The translations under genes were made by a program, and so were the position numbers. 64,000 bases of DNA from Escherichia marmotae (GTDB lineage: Bacteria > Pseudomonadota > Gammaproteobacteria > Enterobacterales > Enterobacteriaceae), in assembly GCF_002900365.1 (NCBI RefSeq), contig NZ_CP025979.1, positions 1 through 64,000 on the forward strand, given 5' to 3'. Below are positions 35,973 through 42,734 of the stretch, piece after piece. Below the pieces are notes generated by a model, which worked only from the letters and a program-made list of their open reading frames with translations, did no database searches and had not been told where the DNA came from. Each line of letters begins with the position of its first letter. Position 1 is the stretch's first letter.

Positions 35973-36215
35973 CTATGCCAGCTTTTCACGCTGTCCGGCT
36001 TCCTCAAGGGATGCCATGAGTTTTTTACCCATGGCGGATTGTGCGAAAAAGGCTTCTTCCTTCGCTTCCTGTTCTTCCTGTGCCTTTTTGTCCGCCTCAA
36101 GGTAGTAACGGATGGCTCGTTGCAGGTCGGTTTCAGTTTCCTGCCTGCGTTCCGTAAATCTGGCCGGATCAATGGCTGGCCGTGGTTCATTCCAGCTCCA
36201 TGCAAACTCACTCAT
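35973..36215 (-). pseudogene. N-terminal part of gpA, cut off by an in-frame TAG
   Basis: An 80-residue frame (MSEFAWSWNEPRPAID...QREKLA) that ends in TAG. The following codons in the same frame (NIISKRRVTEKDPVARAFV) run without interruption into the gpA nuclease. From memory of 186/Fels-2 type gpA proteins, which begin much like this, I think it is their natural N-terminus. Its ATG overlaps the stop of the gene before it (ATGA). Alternatively it is a separate coupled gene. Confidence 0.6.
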
Positions 36216-36601
36216 GGCTGGTATCCCGTCACGCGCTGCCACTCCTGCGAGAAGAGGGCGGAAAGGCGGTTAAATTCAGCGGTGTATTCACTCAGCGAGG
36301 CACACCCGCCAGCAGTACGATGCGCCAGTATTGCCGCAAATACGGAGGCCGGGGAGTCGTAATACGCCAGCAGTGATTCTCCATGCGGTGTCAGGCAGTG
36401 CAACGCCAGTCCGTGTGGTGTGAAGTCCACGCGGTAGCAGTCGTCTACTGTGAAATAAAGGGTATCCGTATTCTCCGGTTTTGTGGTGCGTGCTCTGTTG
36501 TCACGACCACGAATGTAGAGATCAAATAATCCCTGGAGAACGGGAGCCAGACGGGTGTCCTGTGTGCGCACCCATCTTGTGAAGTCATGAGCGTCAATCA
36601 T
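36212..36601 (-). CDS. P2-family early protein, function unknown
   Basis: A 129-residue soluble protein beginning MIDAHDFTRWVRTQDTRLAPVL. I do not recognise a domain. Its ATG overlaps the stop of the Ash-like frame and its stop overlaps the gpA start (both ATGA), so it is part of the compact minus-strand early operon. Confidence 0.75.
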   Translation of the reverse strand: MIDAHDFTRWVRTQDTRLAPVLQGLFDLYIRGRDNRARTTKPENTDTLYFTVDDCYRVDFTPHGLALHCLTPHGESLLAYYDSPASVFAAILAHRTAGGCASLSEYTAEFNRLSALFSQEWQRVTGYQP

Positions 36602-37215
36602 GCTGCAATTCTCTTTACTACAGATGTGCGAAGGCCTCCCGCCGCAAGGTGCAGGAAAGGCCCGGAACAGGAATTAATGGAGTTTGTTTTGCTGCTGGAT
36701 GAGCTGTTGAAGCTCGTGCAGATCATCCGCCAGATAGCTGAAAACAGAGGCGGAATAAATGTTTGATAGTGCGTGGCTGCGCTCATGCAGCATATTGATG
36801 TGCATGATTTGCGCGACGCGTGATGCGCGGGAAAGTCTGCGGTTGATTTCAGTCTGGATGTGACGACGCTCCGCGATAGCGCGGTGCTGTTTGCGGTTTG
36901 CCATGGTGTGGCCCCTTGTGTAGTAAGTTGTGAAAACTCACCATCCAGAGCTGCGAAACTGTGGGTGGCGAGACGTACGAGGTTCGCAGTACCGGCTACA
37001 CAAGAACCCGGCCCGACCGAAATCGGCCCCGTACGCCCCGCCATAATTCTGACGCGAAAAAAACGTGGCAATACAGTACGCACAAAAAAACCGCTGGCGC
37101 GGTTGTGCGCTTGTGTAGTCAGCAGGCTGCGAAACCCGGCACCCGTTTTGTGAGGTGCAGCGGAAATGTAACCTGACTGATTGCGGCATGGCAAGCGGTT
37201 TTTTTGTGTGTGCAT
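36598..37215 (-). CDS. Ash-family phage protein (long frame)
   Basis: A 205-residue frame. Residues about 20-90 (TTQAHNRASGFFV, MAGRTGPISVGPGS, GTANLVRLA) carry the pattern of Ash proteins of P4 and P2-like phages. After about residue 100 it runs in another frame over the 36674-36904 gene and becomes Ser-rich, so that part may not be translated or may be an extension. Its stop does overlap the next start (ATGA). An intrinsic hairpin lies inside it at 37084-37104. Confidence 0.5.
   Translation of the reverse strand: MHTQKNRLPCRNQSGYISAAPHKTGAGFRSLLTTQAHNRASGFFVRTVLPRFFRVRIMAGRTGPISVGPGSCVAGTANLVRLATHSFAALDGEFSQLTTQGATPWQTANSTALSRSVVTSRLKSTADFPAHHASRKSCTSICCMSAATHYQTFIPPLFSAIWRMICTSFNSSSSSKTNSINSCSGPFLHLAAGGLRTSVVKRIAA
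36674..36904 (-). CDS. P2-family early protein, function unknown
   Basis: A 76-residue basic, helical protein beginning MANRKQHRAIAERRHIQTEINRRL. The ATG is preceded by AAGGGG, and its composition looks more natural than the overlapping Ash frame on the same strand. Small proteins of this type occur before gpA in P2-like phages; function unknown. Confidence 0.65.
   Translation of the reverse strand: MANRKQHRAIAERRHIQTEINRRLSRASRVAQIMHINMLHERSHALSNIYSASVFSYLADDLHELQQLIQQQNKLH
37084..37104 (-). terminator. Intrinsic terminator inside the Ash-like frame
   Basis: On the minus strand, AACCGC-GCCA-GCGGTT followed by seven T. It would stop transcripts entering the gpA side unless bypassed. P4 controls its immunity by early termination in an equivalent leader. 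Confidence 0.65.
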
Positions 37216-37226
37216 GTTCTGGTTTC

Positions 37227-37526
37227 TTAGTGGTTCAGAAAAAAATCAAAAACCTTGTCAATGCGTTGCAGCAGCTCTTGCTGTATTGCTTCCGGCGTTT
37301 CCGGTTCGCTTGGCGCCTCCAACGTCGCGCAGAAATCCTCGATTTCATGACGGAGCGTCAGGCGAATGGCGAGAGGTGTGGTTCTGGCGTGCTCCAGCTC
37401 ATCCAGCAGCGCCAGCACAGCAGACGGCGAGAGCATTGCGCGAAACGCCAGTAATTTTTGAGGCGTTGCCATTCGTTGCAGGTCAGTCGCCAGTTCGCGT
37501 AATTCCTGGTGGTTGATGGCGCTCAT
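37227..37526 (-). CDS. P2-family early protein, function unknown
   Basis: A 99-residue acidic, largely helical protein (MSAINHQELRELATDLQRM start). No domain recognised. Its ATG overlaps the stop of the winged-helix gene before it (ATGA). Confidence 0.75.
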   Translation of the reverse strand: MSAINHQELRELATDLQRMATPQKLLAFRAMLSPSAVLALLDELEHARTTPLAIRLTLRHEIEDFCATLEAPSEPETPEAIQQELLQRIDKVFDFFLNH

Positions 37527-37768
37527 GCTCTGGCTTCCTTCAGTAGCTGGTTAAACATGTTGGTAAGTGGATTGCCGCACCCGAACGGCATCGGGTTTAT
37601 CTGGTAAGAAAAGCGACCGCCTGTTTTGCGCTCTTTTCTTATGACTGAACCGCTGCGCCAGAGTCGGCGTAACTCCGCATTAATGGCTGTGGTTGGGGTA
37701 TTCAGTGCTGCGGCGATTTCTCCACCGCTACACCCCGGATTGGCGGCGATATAGTCCAGAATGGTCAT
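37523..37768 (-). CDS. Small winged-helix-like regulator
   Basis: An 81-residue protein; residues 1-55 read as a winged helix-turn-helix (MTILDYIAANPGCSGGEIAAALNTPTTAINAELRRLWRSGSV). It probably binds DNA; target unknown. It is coupled by ATGA overlaps to the genes on both sides. Confidence 0.75.
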   Translation of the reverse strand: MTILDYIAANPGCSGGEIAAALNTPTTAINAELRRLWRSGSVIRKERKTGGRFSYQINPMPFGCGNPLTNMFNQLLKEARA

Positions 37769-37968
37769 CTGCGTGACTCCTGTACCTGTCGGATAAGGTT
37801 CACCCGCACCACATTCGTGGCGCAGAAGTAAGTGCCGTCAGTGAGATAGATGTGATGTGCATCCTTTTCTGAACGGTGTTTGTCGATTGTGGTAATCAGG
37901 CGTTCGTCGACTTCGTATTCACGCCCTCTGGAGGTAAAACGAACGACAGGAAAATGCTTAATTGCCAT
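37765..37968 (-). CDS. P2-family early protein, function unknown
   Basis: A 67-residue protein starting MAIKHFPVVRFTSRGREYEVDERL, probably mostly beta-strand. A strong AAGGAGG site precedes it, marking it as the head of a translated sub-block that continues to 37227. Function not known. Confidence 0.75.
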   Translation of the reverse strand: MAIKHFPVVRFTSRGREYEVDERLITTIDKHRSEKDAHHIYLTDGTYFCATNVVRVNLIRQVQESRR

Positions 37969-38054
37969 TACGCCTCCTTGGCGTGTGCGAATACCTCCGC
38001 GAATGCGGATTGTTTTTACATTTTCTTATTTAACCTGTGGTTTTATTTGCTCTG

Positions 38055-38168
38055 TTATTCGCCAGTGAAAAAGCGTTCAATCTTTTTTATTGAATGAATA
38101 ATTCGCATAATCCCAATGGCGCAGGCCACCGAAATAATCAGAACAAGCCATGAGATAAATATACTCAT
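38055..38168 (-). CDS. 37-residue single-pass membrane protein
   Basis: MSIFISWLVLIISVACAIG starts a hydrophobic helix, followed by a basic tail (RIIHSIKKIERFF). Its ATG overlaps the stop of the upstream gene (ATGA), which supports translation. Function unknown. Confidence 0.6.
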   Translation of the reverse strand: MSIFISWLVLIISVACAIGIMRIIHSIKKIERFFTGE

Positions 38169-38407
38169 GCGATATTCCCCAGCTTATACGGTTCAATATG
38201 TTCCCCGCATTCTGCGGCACAGATCAGCTCGGAAAGTTCGTTAAGTGCATCCAGAGCATCAGCGTAAAAAGCCACGTCATACAGACTCCGGATTGCCCTG
38301 GTCAATGAGTCACGGGCTGCACGTTCAGCATGAGCGCCTGATGCGCTTAAGCGAAAATAAAAACGCTCAAGTGCTTTGTTAATGAGAGTTTTATATTCTT
38401 TGCCCAT
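38165..38407 (-). CDS. P2-family early protein, function unknown
   Basis: An 80-residue protein starting MGKEYKTLINKALERFYFRL, mostly helical, no motif recognised. The ATG at 38407 is preferred over an in-frame GTG one codon upstream; AAGGGC precedes it. Confidence 0.75.
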   Translation of the reverse strand: MGKEYKTLINKALERFYFRLSASGAHAERAARDSLTRAIRSLYDVAFYADALDALNELSELICAAECGEHIEPYKLGNIA

Positions 38408-38418
38408 CACAACGCCCT

Positions 38419-38706
38419 TTAATCTGCTTTCTTAATTTCAACTTCTGAATCCATACAAATAATTTCGATATAGGGTTCATCGCCATTAGCCTGGCGCGCT
38501 TTTTCAGCTTTGCTAATGATTTCTCGTACGGTCTGGTACGGAAGTTCCACAAGCAGTCGCGTGCCGTTCAGATAAACGTAAGTGGCTTCGTCGGCTCCGT
38601 TTTTACCCGCCGGAGCCACTCCATCAATAGCGGATGTGCGTAATAACAGTTCACCGCGAAAATCAATAAAACGGATAAATACACCTTGTGCATGGTCTTT
38701 GGTCAT
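38419..38706 (-). CDS. P2-family early protein, function unknown
   Basis: A 95-residue protein starting MTKDHAQGVFIRFIDFRGEL, probably an alpha/beta fold. The start at 38706 follows AGGTGC; a longer frame overlaps the upstream gene by 50 bases and is unlikely. Confidence 0.75.
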   Translation of the reverse strand: MTKDHAQGVFIRFIDFRGELLLRTSAIDGVAPAGKNGADEATYVYLNGTRLLVELPYQTVREIISKAEKARQANGDEPYIEIICMDSEVEIKKAD

Positions 38707-38716
38707 AAAGCACCTG

Positions 38717-39058
38717 TTATAAATCAGCCTGTTTAATAAAACTTTGTCCGCGAAGCAGACGATCAACCGTGCGTAGTGCTTCGTATAATGTGAAATCCTG
38801 CCCGAACTGATTGTCGCCGCTGCTTAGAGCAAAAATGCGGTTTCCAGTAAACGGATTGCGTGGGCATTTGTGGACCACGATTCCAGCTTTCTCAATCAGC
38901 CAGGCATGCTCGCCGATTTGTTTTACTGGGTAGCCATCCGGCGTTGCGTGTGTATCACTCAGGCTGTAGCGGATGTTGCTGCGTGATGCACTGGTAGTGA
39001 AACGGTTAGCGTGACGTTCAGCACCATTACGAAAGCGTGAATTACGTTGTTGTTTCAT
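38717..39058 (-). CDS. P2-family early protein, function unknown
   Basis: A 113-residue protein with a basic, Arg/Ser-rich start (KQQRNSRFRNGAERHANRF) and a compact C-terminal half (GYPVKQIGEHAWLIEKAG). It starts one base after the stop of a 35-residue gene. Function unknown. Confidence 0.75.
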   Translation of the reverse strand: MKQQRNSRFRNGAERHANRFTTSASRSNIRYSLSDTHATPDGYPVKQIGEHAWLIEKAGIVVHKCPRNPFTGNRIFALSSGDNQFGQDFTLYEALRTVDRLLRGQSFIKQADL

Positions 39059-39059
39059 G

Positions 39060-39167
39060 TTAAAGACTCTGTACAGATTTAATTATTCCGGCATAGCGGC
39101 CGAACTCAAAATATTTGCGATTAAATCGCATCGCATTGTTTTCACGTTTTGCGGACTGCTGGTTCAT
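39060..39167 (-). CDS. 35-residue basic small protein
   Basis: MNQQSAKRENNAMRFNRKYF... It has a strong GGAGG eight bases before the ATG. The ATG overlaps the stop of the gene before it (ATGA), and its stop lies one base from the next ATG. This tight packing is the evidence that it is real. Confidence 0.6.
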   Translation of the reverse strand: MNQQSAKRENNAMRFNRKYFEFGRYAGIIKSVQSL

Positions 39168-39271
39168 TTTCGTTTGCCTCCGCACATGAGAATTACGCCG
39201 CTTAAGAGGTAACCGAAGTTAATTGATAGTATTACAATTAACATAAGGTCCAATTTGTCCATGCCACACAT
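39164..39271 (-). CDS. 35-residue membrane peptide
   Basis: MCGMDKLDLMLIVILSINFGYLL..., one hydrophobic helix (about residues 8-29) and a CGGKRK end. GAGGG lies five bases before the ATG, and its stop overlaps the next start. Function unknown. Confidence 0.55.
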   Translation of the reverse strand: MCGMDKLDLMLIVILSINFGYLLSGVILMCGGKRK

Positions 39272-39310
39272 AATTACCCTCATTGCAGTAGTTGTGGTTT
39301 ATCAGGTTTC

Positions 39311-39517
39311 TCACCCGATAAACCAGATAACAAACGCTATAAACATCGCCCCAATAGCTGCCGGGAAAAGCCCTTTGGTATAAGCGGCGATATATTCAAT
39401 GCTGAGTTCAATAAAGCGTTCTTCATGTCCCGTTAACTTACGAAACAAATAGATCGCTATTACGCCTATCTCAATAAAAACAAGGGTCAGAATGGCGCTG
39501 ATGATATGGCTGGTCAT
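39311..39517 (-). CDS. Small membrane protein, function unknown
   Basis: A 68-residue protein with two hydrophobic segments (SAILTLVFIEIGVIAIYLF and LFPAAIGAMFIAFVIWFI) joined by an acidic loop. It lies six bases after cox. The two-helix form resembles holin-like or exclusion peptides, but nothing more specific can be said. Confidence 0.65.
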   Translation of the reverse strand: MTSHIISAILTLVFIEIGVIAIYLFRKLTGHEERFIELSIEYIAAYTKGLFPAAIGAMFIAFVIWFIG

Positions 39518-39523
39518 TTATGA

Positions 39524-39811
39524 CTAAAGCCCCAGCCACAACAACCATGCATCGCGGCGTTCTTTCGGTTGCTCAAAAAACGCTTTGCGCATGCCTTCGT
39601 TAAATGCTGGCAGATATACCCAGTTTTCTGATGCACGCGTCTTTACTGAACCTGGTTTCACAAAGTCAATTGTCGGTAGCTTTGCTGCGTCAATCATGGT
39701 TCTGACTGTGGATTCCTTGCGGCCGATCATCTTGGCGAATAGTTGATATGGCACCGCTTCAAGTGGATATGGTGCTACCTGAATGAAGCCCCCAAGCTCT
39801 GATTCGCTCAT
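39524..39811 (-). CDS. cox: Cox-like excisionase and early repressor
   Basis: A 95-residue protein matching P2 Cox in layout: AVPYQLFAKMIGRKESTVRTMIDAAKLP (helix-turn-helix), ENWVYLPAFNEGMRKA and the end DAWLLWLGL. P2 Cox bends attachment-site DNA for excision and represses the lysogenic promoter. It is divergent from the C repressor gene, the standard P2 switch. Confidence 0.9.
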   Translation of the reverse strand: MSESELGGFIQVAPYPLEAVPYQLFAKMIGRKESTVRTMIDAAKLPTIDFVKPGSVKTRASENWVYLPAFNEGMRKAFFEQPKERRDAWLLWLGL

Positions 39812-39838
39812 TGTGGTAATCTCCCTAATTCGTTCGAA

Positions 39839-39931
39839 TGGCTCAAAATGGCTTATATCGGCTTATTTGAGTGTTTTTATGTTTGTGCCCGATGTGGCAT
39901 GTTGTGATGGAGGATATGCCCGATATGGCAT
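39839..39931. promoter_or_regulatory. Switch region with repeated operators
   Basis: Three 10-bp direct repeats start at 39839 (TGGCTCAAAA, TGGCTTATAT, CGGCTTATTT). A 15-bp repeat TGCCCGAT(G/A)TGGCAT occurs at 39886-39900 and 39917-39931, 31 bp apart. They lie between cox and C and partly in the C start. P2 C and Cox bind directly repeated sites in the same region. Confidence 0.6.
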
Positions 39932-40245
39932 CTTTATCAAGCATGGGTGAAAAATTTCGCCTGATTCGTGAAGCAGAAGGTATGACCCGCCAGGAGTTTG
40001 CGGATTGTGTTGGGTTGCCTTATGGGACGGTAACTAACTATGAGGTGAGGGGGAAGCAAGTAACAGAGGGTGCCTTACTTAAGGTTACGAAACACCCTAA
40101 ATTTAAGAAATATGCTTATTGGTTATCAACAGATGAAACGATGCCGGAGGTTGGGCAAATTTCTCCGGCTCTCTCTCTTGATGGTTCCTGCAATTCGGAG
40201 GGAGATCGTGTTTCAACCGAAACAATCCAAAAATTATCCCGCTGA
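39925..40245 (+). CDS. P2 C-type immunity repressor
   Basis: A 106-residue helix-turn-helix protein (GEKFRLIREAEGMTRQEFADCVGLPYGTVTNYE) with the P2 C layout (HPKFKKYAYWLSTDETMPEVGQISPAL). It keeps the lytic promoter off. The start at 39925 puts GGAGG at 11 bases. ATG at 39916 would leave only two, and 39943 is possible but farther away. Appears intact. Confidence 0.85.
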   Translation: MASLSSMGEKFRLIREAEGMTRQEFADCVGLPYGTVTNYEVRGKQVTEGALLKVTKHPKFKKYAYWLSTDETMPEVGQISPALSLDGSCNSEGDRVSTETIQKLSR

Positions 40246-40341
40246 GGCCAGAAAACTGGTTAGACCTGCTTTTTGTCTGGTCTGATTATTGCTGGAAAGA
40301 GGCTGGAGAAATTGTAGAGCGGTTCATTGGAGGGCTTCGCA

Positions 40342-41353
40342 ATGTCGATTAAGAAGCTCGAAGATGGTCGTTATTTGCTGGACATCAGGCCGAACGGACG
40401 CAAGGGAAAGCGCGTGCGTAAGGTATTTGACAAAAAATCGGTAGCGGTGGCCACTGAACGCTACATCATGGCGAACGCTGAAAAGCGGGAATATATACAG
40501 GGCTACCGTGATCGTCGAACGCTAAATGATTTGCTTGAGTTGTGGTGGATGTATCACGGCCAGCACAGGCGTAAGGCGTAAGGCGGAAGAAGACCGAAAA
40601 CAACTGCGCAACATAATCAATGAGCTTGGCGCTGATATGCAGGCTGTGGATCTTGATAAGCTAAAAATTATCGCGTGGCGTTCTCAAAAGATAGCTGATG
40701 GATTGAAACCGTCATCTGCTAACAGATACATGAATCGGTTATCCGGAATGTTTACCGTACTGAAGAAAATAGGCCTCTGGGATGCAGAACATCCGGTAAG
40801 GGGAATTTCTATTCTTTATGTATCTCCACGAGAAATGGCTTTCCTGTCCCAGAAGGAAGTGGCGTTATTGCTCGATACACTGGAGGGCGATTACTGGCGT
40901 GTTGCGCTTTTGTGTTTAAGCACAGGGGCGCGCTGGAGTGAAGCCTGTAAGCTTCGTGGTGAACAGATAGTTCATAACCGTGTAACGTTTCTTGAAACCA
41001 AAAATGGCCGAAAGAGAACAGTGCCAATTTCGCAGGCAGTTTGTGAGGCGATCAAAACCAGAGAAACAGGCGGCTTGTTTGAGGTGAAGTACCGGGAATT
41101 CTGCTTGGCGCTGAAAAGAGTTAAGCCCGATTTGCCAAAAGGCCAGGCTGCACATGTGCTGTGGCATACGTTCGCCAGCCATTTTGTGATGAACGGAGGA
41201 AACATTATTGCGCTTCAGAAGATTCTTGGCCACGCAACCATTCAGCAAACAATGGCATATGCACATTTTGCACCGGATTACCTGCAGGATGCGGTGGCCC
41301 TTAATCCGCTGAAAGGTGGCGTGAGTGTCCACGCAGTGTCCACGGGGGATTAA
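40342..41353 (+). pseudogene. int: P2-family integrase, frameshifted and active-site mutated
   Basis: A P2-type tyrosine recombinase in two frames. The first part (40342-40579) stops after DLLELWWMYHGQHRRKA. The second part continues from RRKAEEDRKQL to 41353. Cause: GGCGTAA is repeated at 40568-40574 and 40575-40581; removing one copy restores a 334-residue protein, close to the P2 Int length. In the catalytic part the HxxR box reads HVLWHTFAS, so the second catalytic Arg is Trp (TGG at 41162-41164, one C-to-T change from CGG). The first Arg (ARWSEACKL) and Tyr (YAHFAPDYL region) remain. The recombinase should be inactive. Confidence 0.9.
41326..41343 (-). other. Integrase arm-type sites, right
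   Basis: TGTCCAC at 41326-41332 and 41337-41343, 11 bp apart as on the left side, inside the 3' end of int and about 190 bp from the right core. Confidence 0.6.
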
Positions 41354-41511
41354 TTTTATATAGCCTGAAATGGCTTAAAGGGCGATACTGAATAACAATT
41401 TTTCAGTATTGCCCGTCTAAATGGTTATGTTGTTATCTGTATGATTATGAATGTTTTTTCAGATTAAACAGCAGTTTGCAAATGGGCGTTTGTTAATAAA
41501 GGAGCCTTAGA

Positions 41512-42669
41512 TTGTCAGAGACTGAAAAAGGGTTAAAAATCCTTGTTGATGAAAATATGCCTTATGCCCGCGAATTATTTAGCCGTTTGGGTGAGGTGAA
41601 AGCGGTTCCGGGGCGTCCAATTCCAGTCGCAGAACTGGATGGCGCGGATGCGTTGATGGTGCGTTCGGTCACGAAAGTGAACGCGTCGCTGCTGACGGGG
41701 AAATCAGTAAAATTTGTTGGCACCGCCACTGCGGGGACCGACCATGTTGATGAGGCATGGTTGCAGCAGGCAGGGATCGGTTTTTCTGCCGCACCTGGCT
41801 GCAATGCGATTGCGGTAGTGGAATATGTTTTCTCGTCGTTGCTAATGCTTGCCGAACGCGATGGATTTTCACTGCATGACCGTACCGTGGGGATCGTGGG
41901 AGTTGGTAACGTTGGTCGTCGATTACAGGCGCGGCTGGAGGCGTTGGGAATTAAAACCTTGCTTTGCGATCCGCCACGCGCCGATCGTGGGGATGAGGGA
42001 GATTTCCGTTCTCTTGATGAGCTGGTTCAGCACGCGGATATTCTGACGTTCCATACGCCACTCTTTAAAGATGGTCCGTACAAAACGCGGCATCTGGCGG
42101 ATGAAAAACTGATCCGCAGCCTGAAGCCGGGGACGATTCTGATTAACGCTTGCCGTGGCGCAGTCGTCGATAATACCGCACTGCTGACCTGTCTGAATGA
42201 AGGCCAGAAGTTAAGCGTGGTGCTGGACGTCTGGGAGGGCGAGCCAGAACTCAACGTCGAGCTGCTGCAAAAAGTGGATATCGGCACGCCGCATATCGCG
42301 GGCTATACCCTCGAAGGTAAAGCGCGTGGCACCACGCAAGTGTTTGAGGCTTATAGCAAGTTTATTGGTCGTGAACAGCACATCGCGCTGGATACCTTAT
42401 TGCCAACACCAGAATTTGGCCGTATTACGCTGCATGGCTCGCTCGATCAGCCAACGCTAAAAAGGCTGGTGCATTTGGTGTATGATGTGCGCCGCGATGA
42501 CGCACCGCTGCGTAAAGTCGCCGGGATACCGGGTGAGTTCGATAAACTGCGCAAAAATTACCTTGAACGCCGTGAATGGTCGTCTCTGTATGTGATTTGC
42601 GATGACGCCAACGCGGCGGCATTACTGTGTAAATTGGGTTTTAACGCCGTTCATCATCCGGCACGTTAA
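41512..42669 (+). CDS. pdxB: Erythronate-4-phosphate dehydrogenase PdxB, rebuilt at the att site
   Basis: A 385-residue NAD-dependent D-isomer dehydrogenase of pyridoxal phosphate synthesis. Rossmann motif GIVGVGNVGRRLQARL; catalytic-region HIAGYTLEGKARG. K-12 PdxB has 378 residues starting MKILVDENMPY. Here seven extra residues (first eight MSETEKGL) come from the inserted element: a TTG start at 41512 with AAGGAG seven bases before it. The host GTG start is 14.9 kb away at 26633. usg, truA and dedA follow in line, so the element must now supply their transcription unless internal promoters serve them. Confidence 0.94.
   Translation: MSETEKGLKILVDENMPYARELFSRLGEVKAVPGRPIPVAELDGADALMVRSVTKVNASLLTGKSVKFVGTATAGTDHVDEAWLQQAGIGFSAAPGCNAIAVVEYVFSSLLMLAERDGFSLHDRTVGIVGVGNVGRRLQARLEALGIKTLLCDPPRADRGDEGDFRSLDELVQHADILTFHTPLFKDGPYKTRHLADEKLIRSLKPGTILINACRGAVVDNTALLTCLNEGQKLSVVLDVWEGEPELNVELLQKVDIGTPHIAGYTLEGKARGTTQVFEAYSKFIGREQHIALDTLLPTPEFGRITLHGSLDQPTLKRLVHLVYDVRRDDAPLRKVAGIPGEFDKLRKNYLERREWSSLYVICDDANAAALLCKLGFNAVHHPAR
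41536..41554 (+). other. Right attachment core (att)
   Basis: Identical 19-bp copy of 26636-26654. Here it reads in frame as the KILVDE(N) start of PdxB. Confidence 0.92.
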
Positions 42670-42734
42670 TCTCTTCTTCATGCTCTCTGCTGTAATATCG
42701 GCAGGGAGTTTTGCTATTTCTGGAGTAAACCACC

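Larger units (their letters stand above)
26636..41554. mobile_element. P2-family prophage remnant in pdxB
   Basis: An insertion bounded by a 19-bp direct repeat that belongs to pdxB codons 2-8. The right side has P2-family genes in P2 order (int, C, cox, small early genes, gpA). The left side has cargo and insertion sequences instead of ogr and the late genes. No portal, capsid, tail or lysis genes are present, so it cannot form particles alone. The G+C-richer early genes contrast with the very AT-rich cargo at 27300-29000. Confidence 0.93.

Noticed and set aside
36905..37226. Retron (reverse transcriptase with msr-msd), often carried by P2-type prophages
   Set aside because: No reverse transcriptase frame exists in the element; the structured DNA fits an Ash-type leader better.
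37155..37516. Plus-strand frames opposite the P2-type early genes
   Set aside because: Antisense shadows of genes with clear ribosome sites and ATGA coupling on the minus strand.
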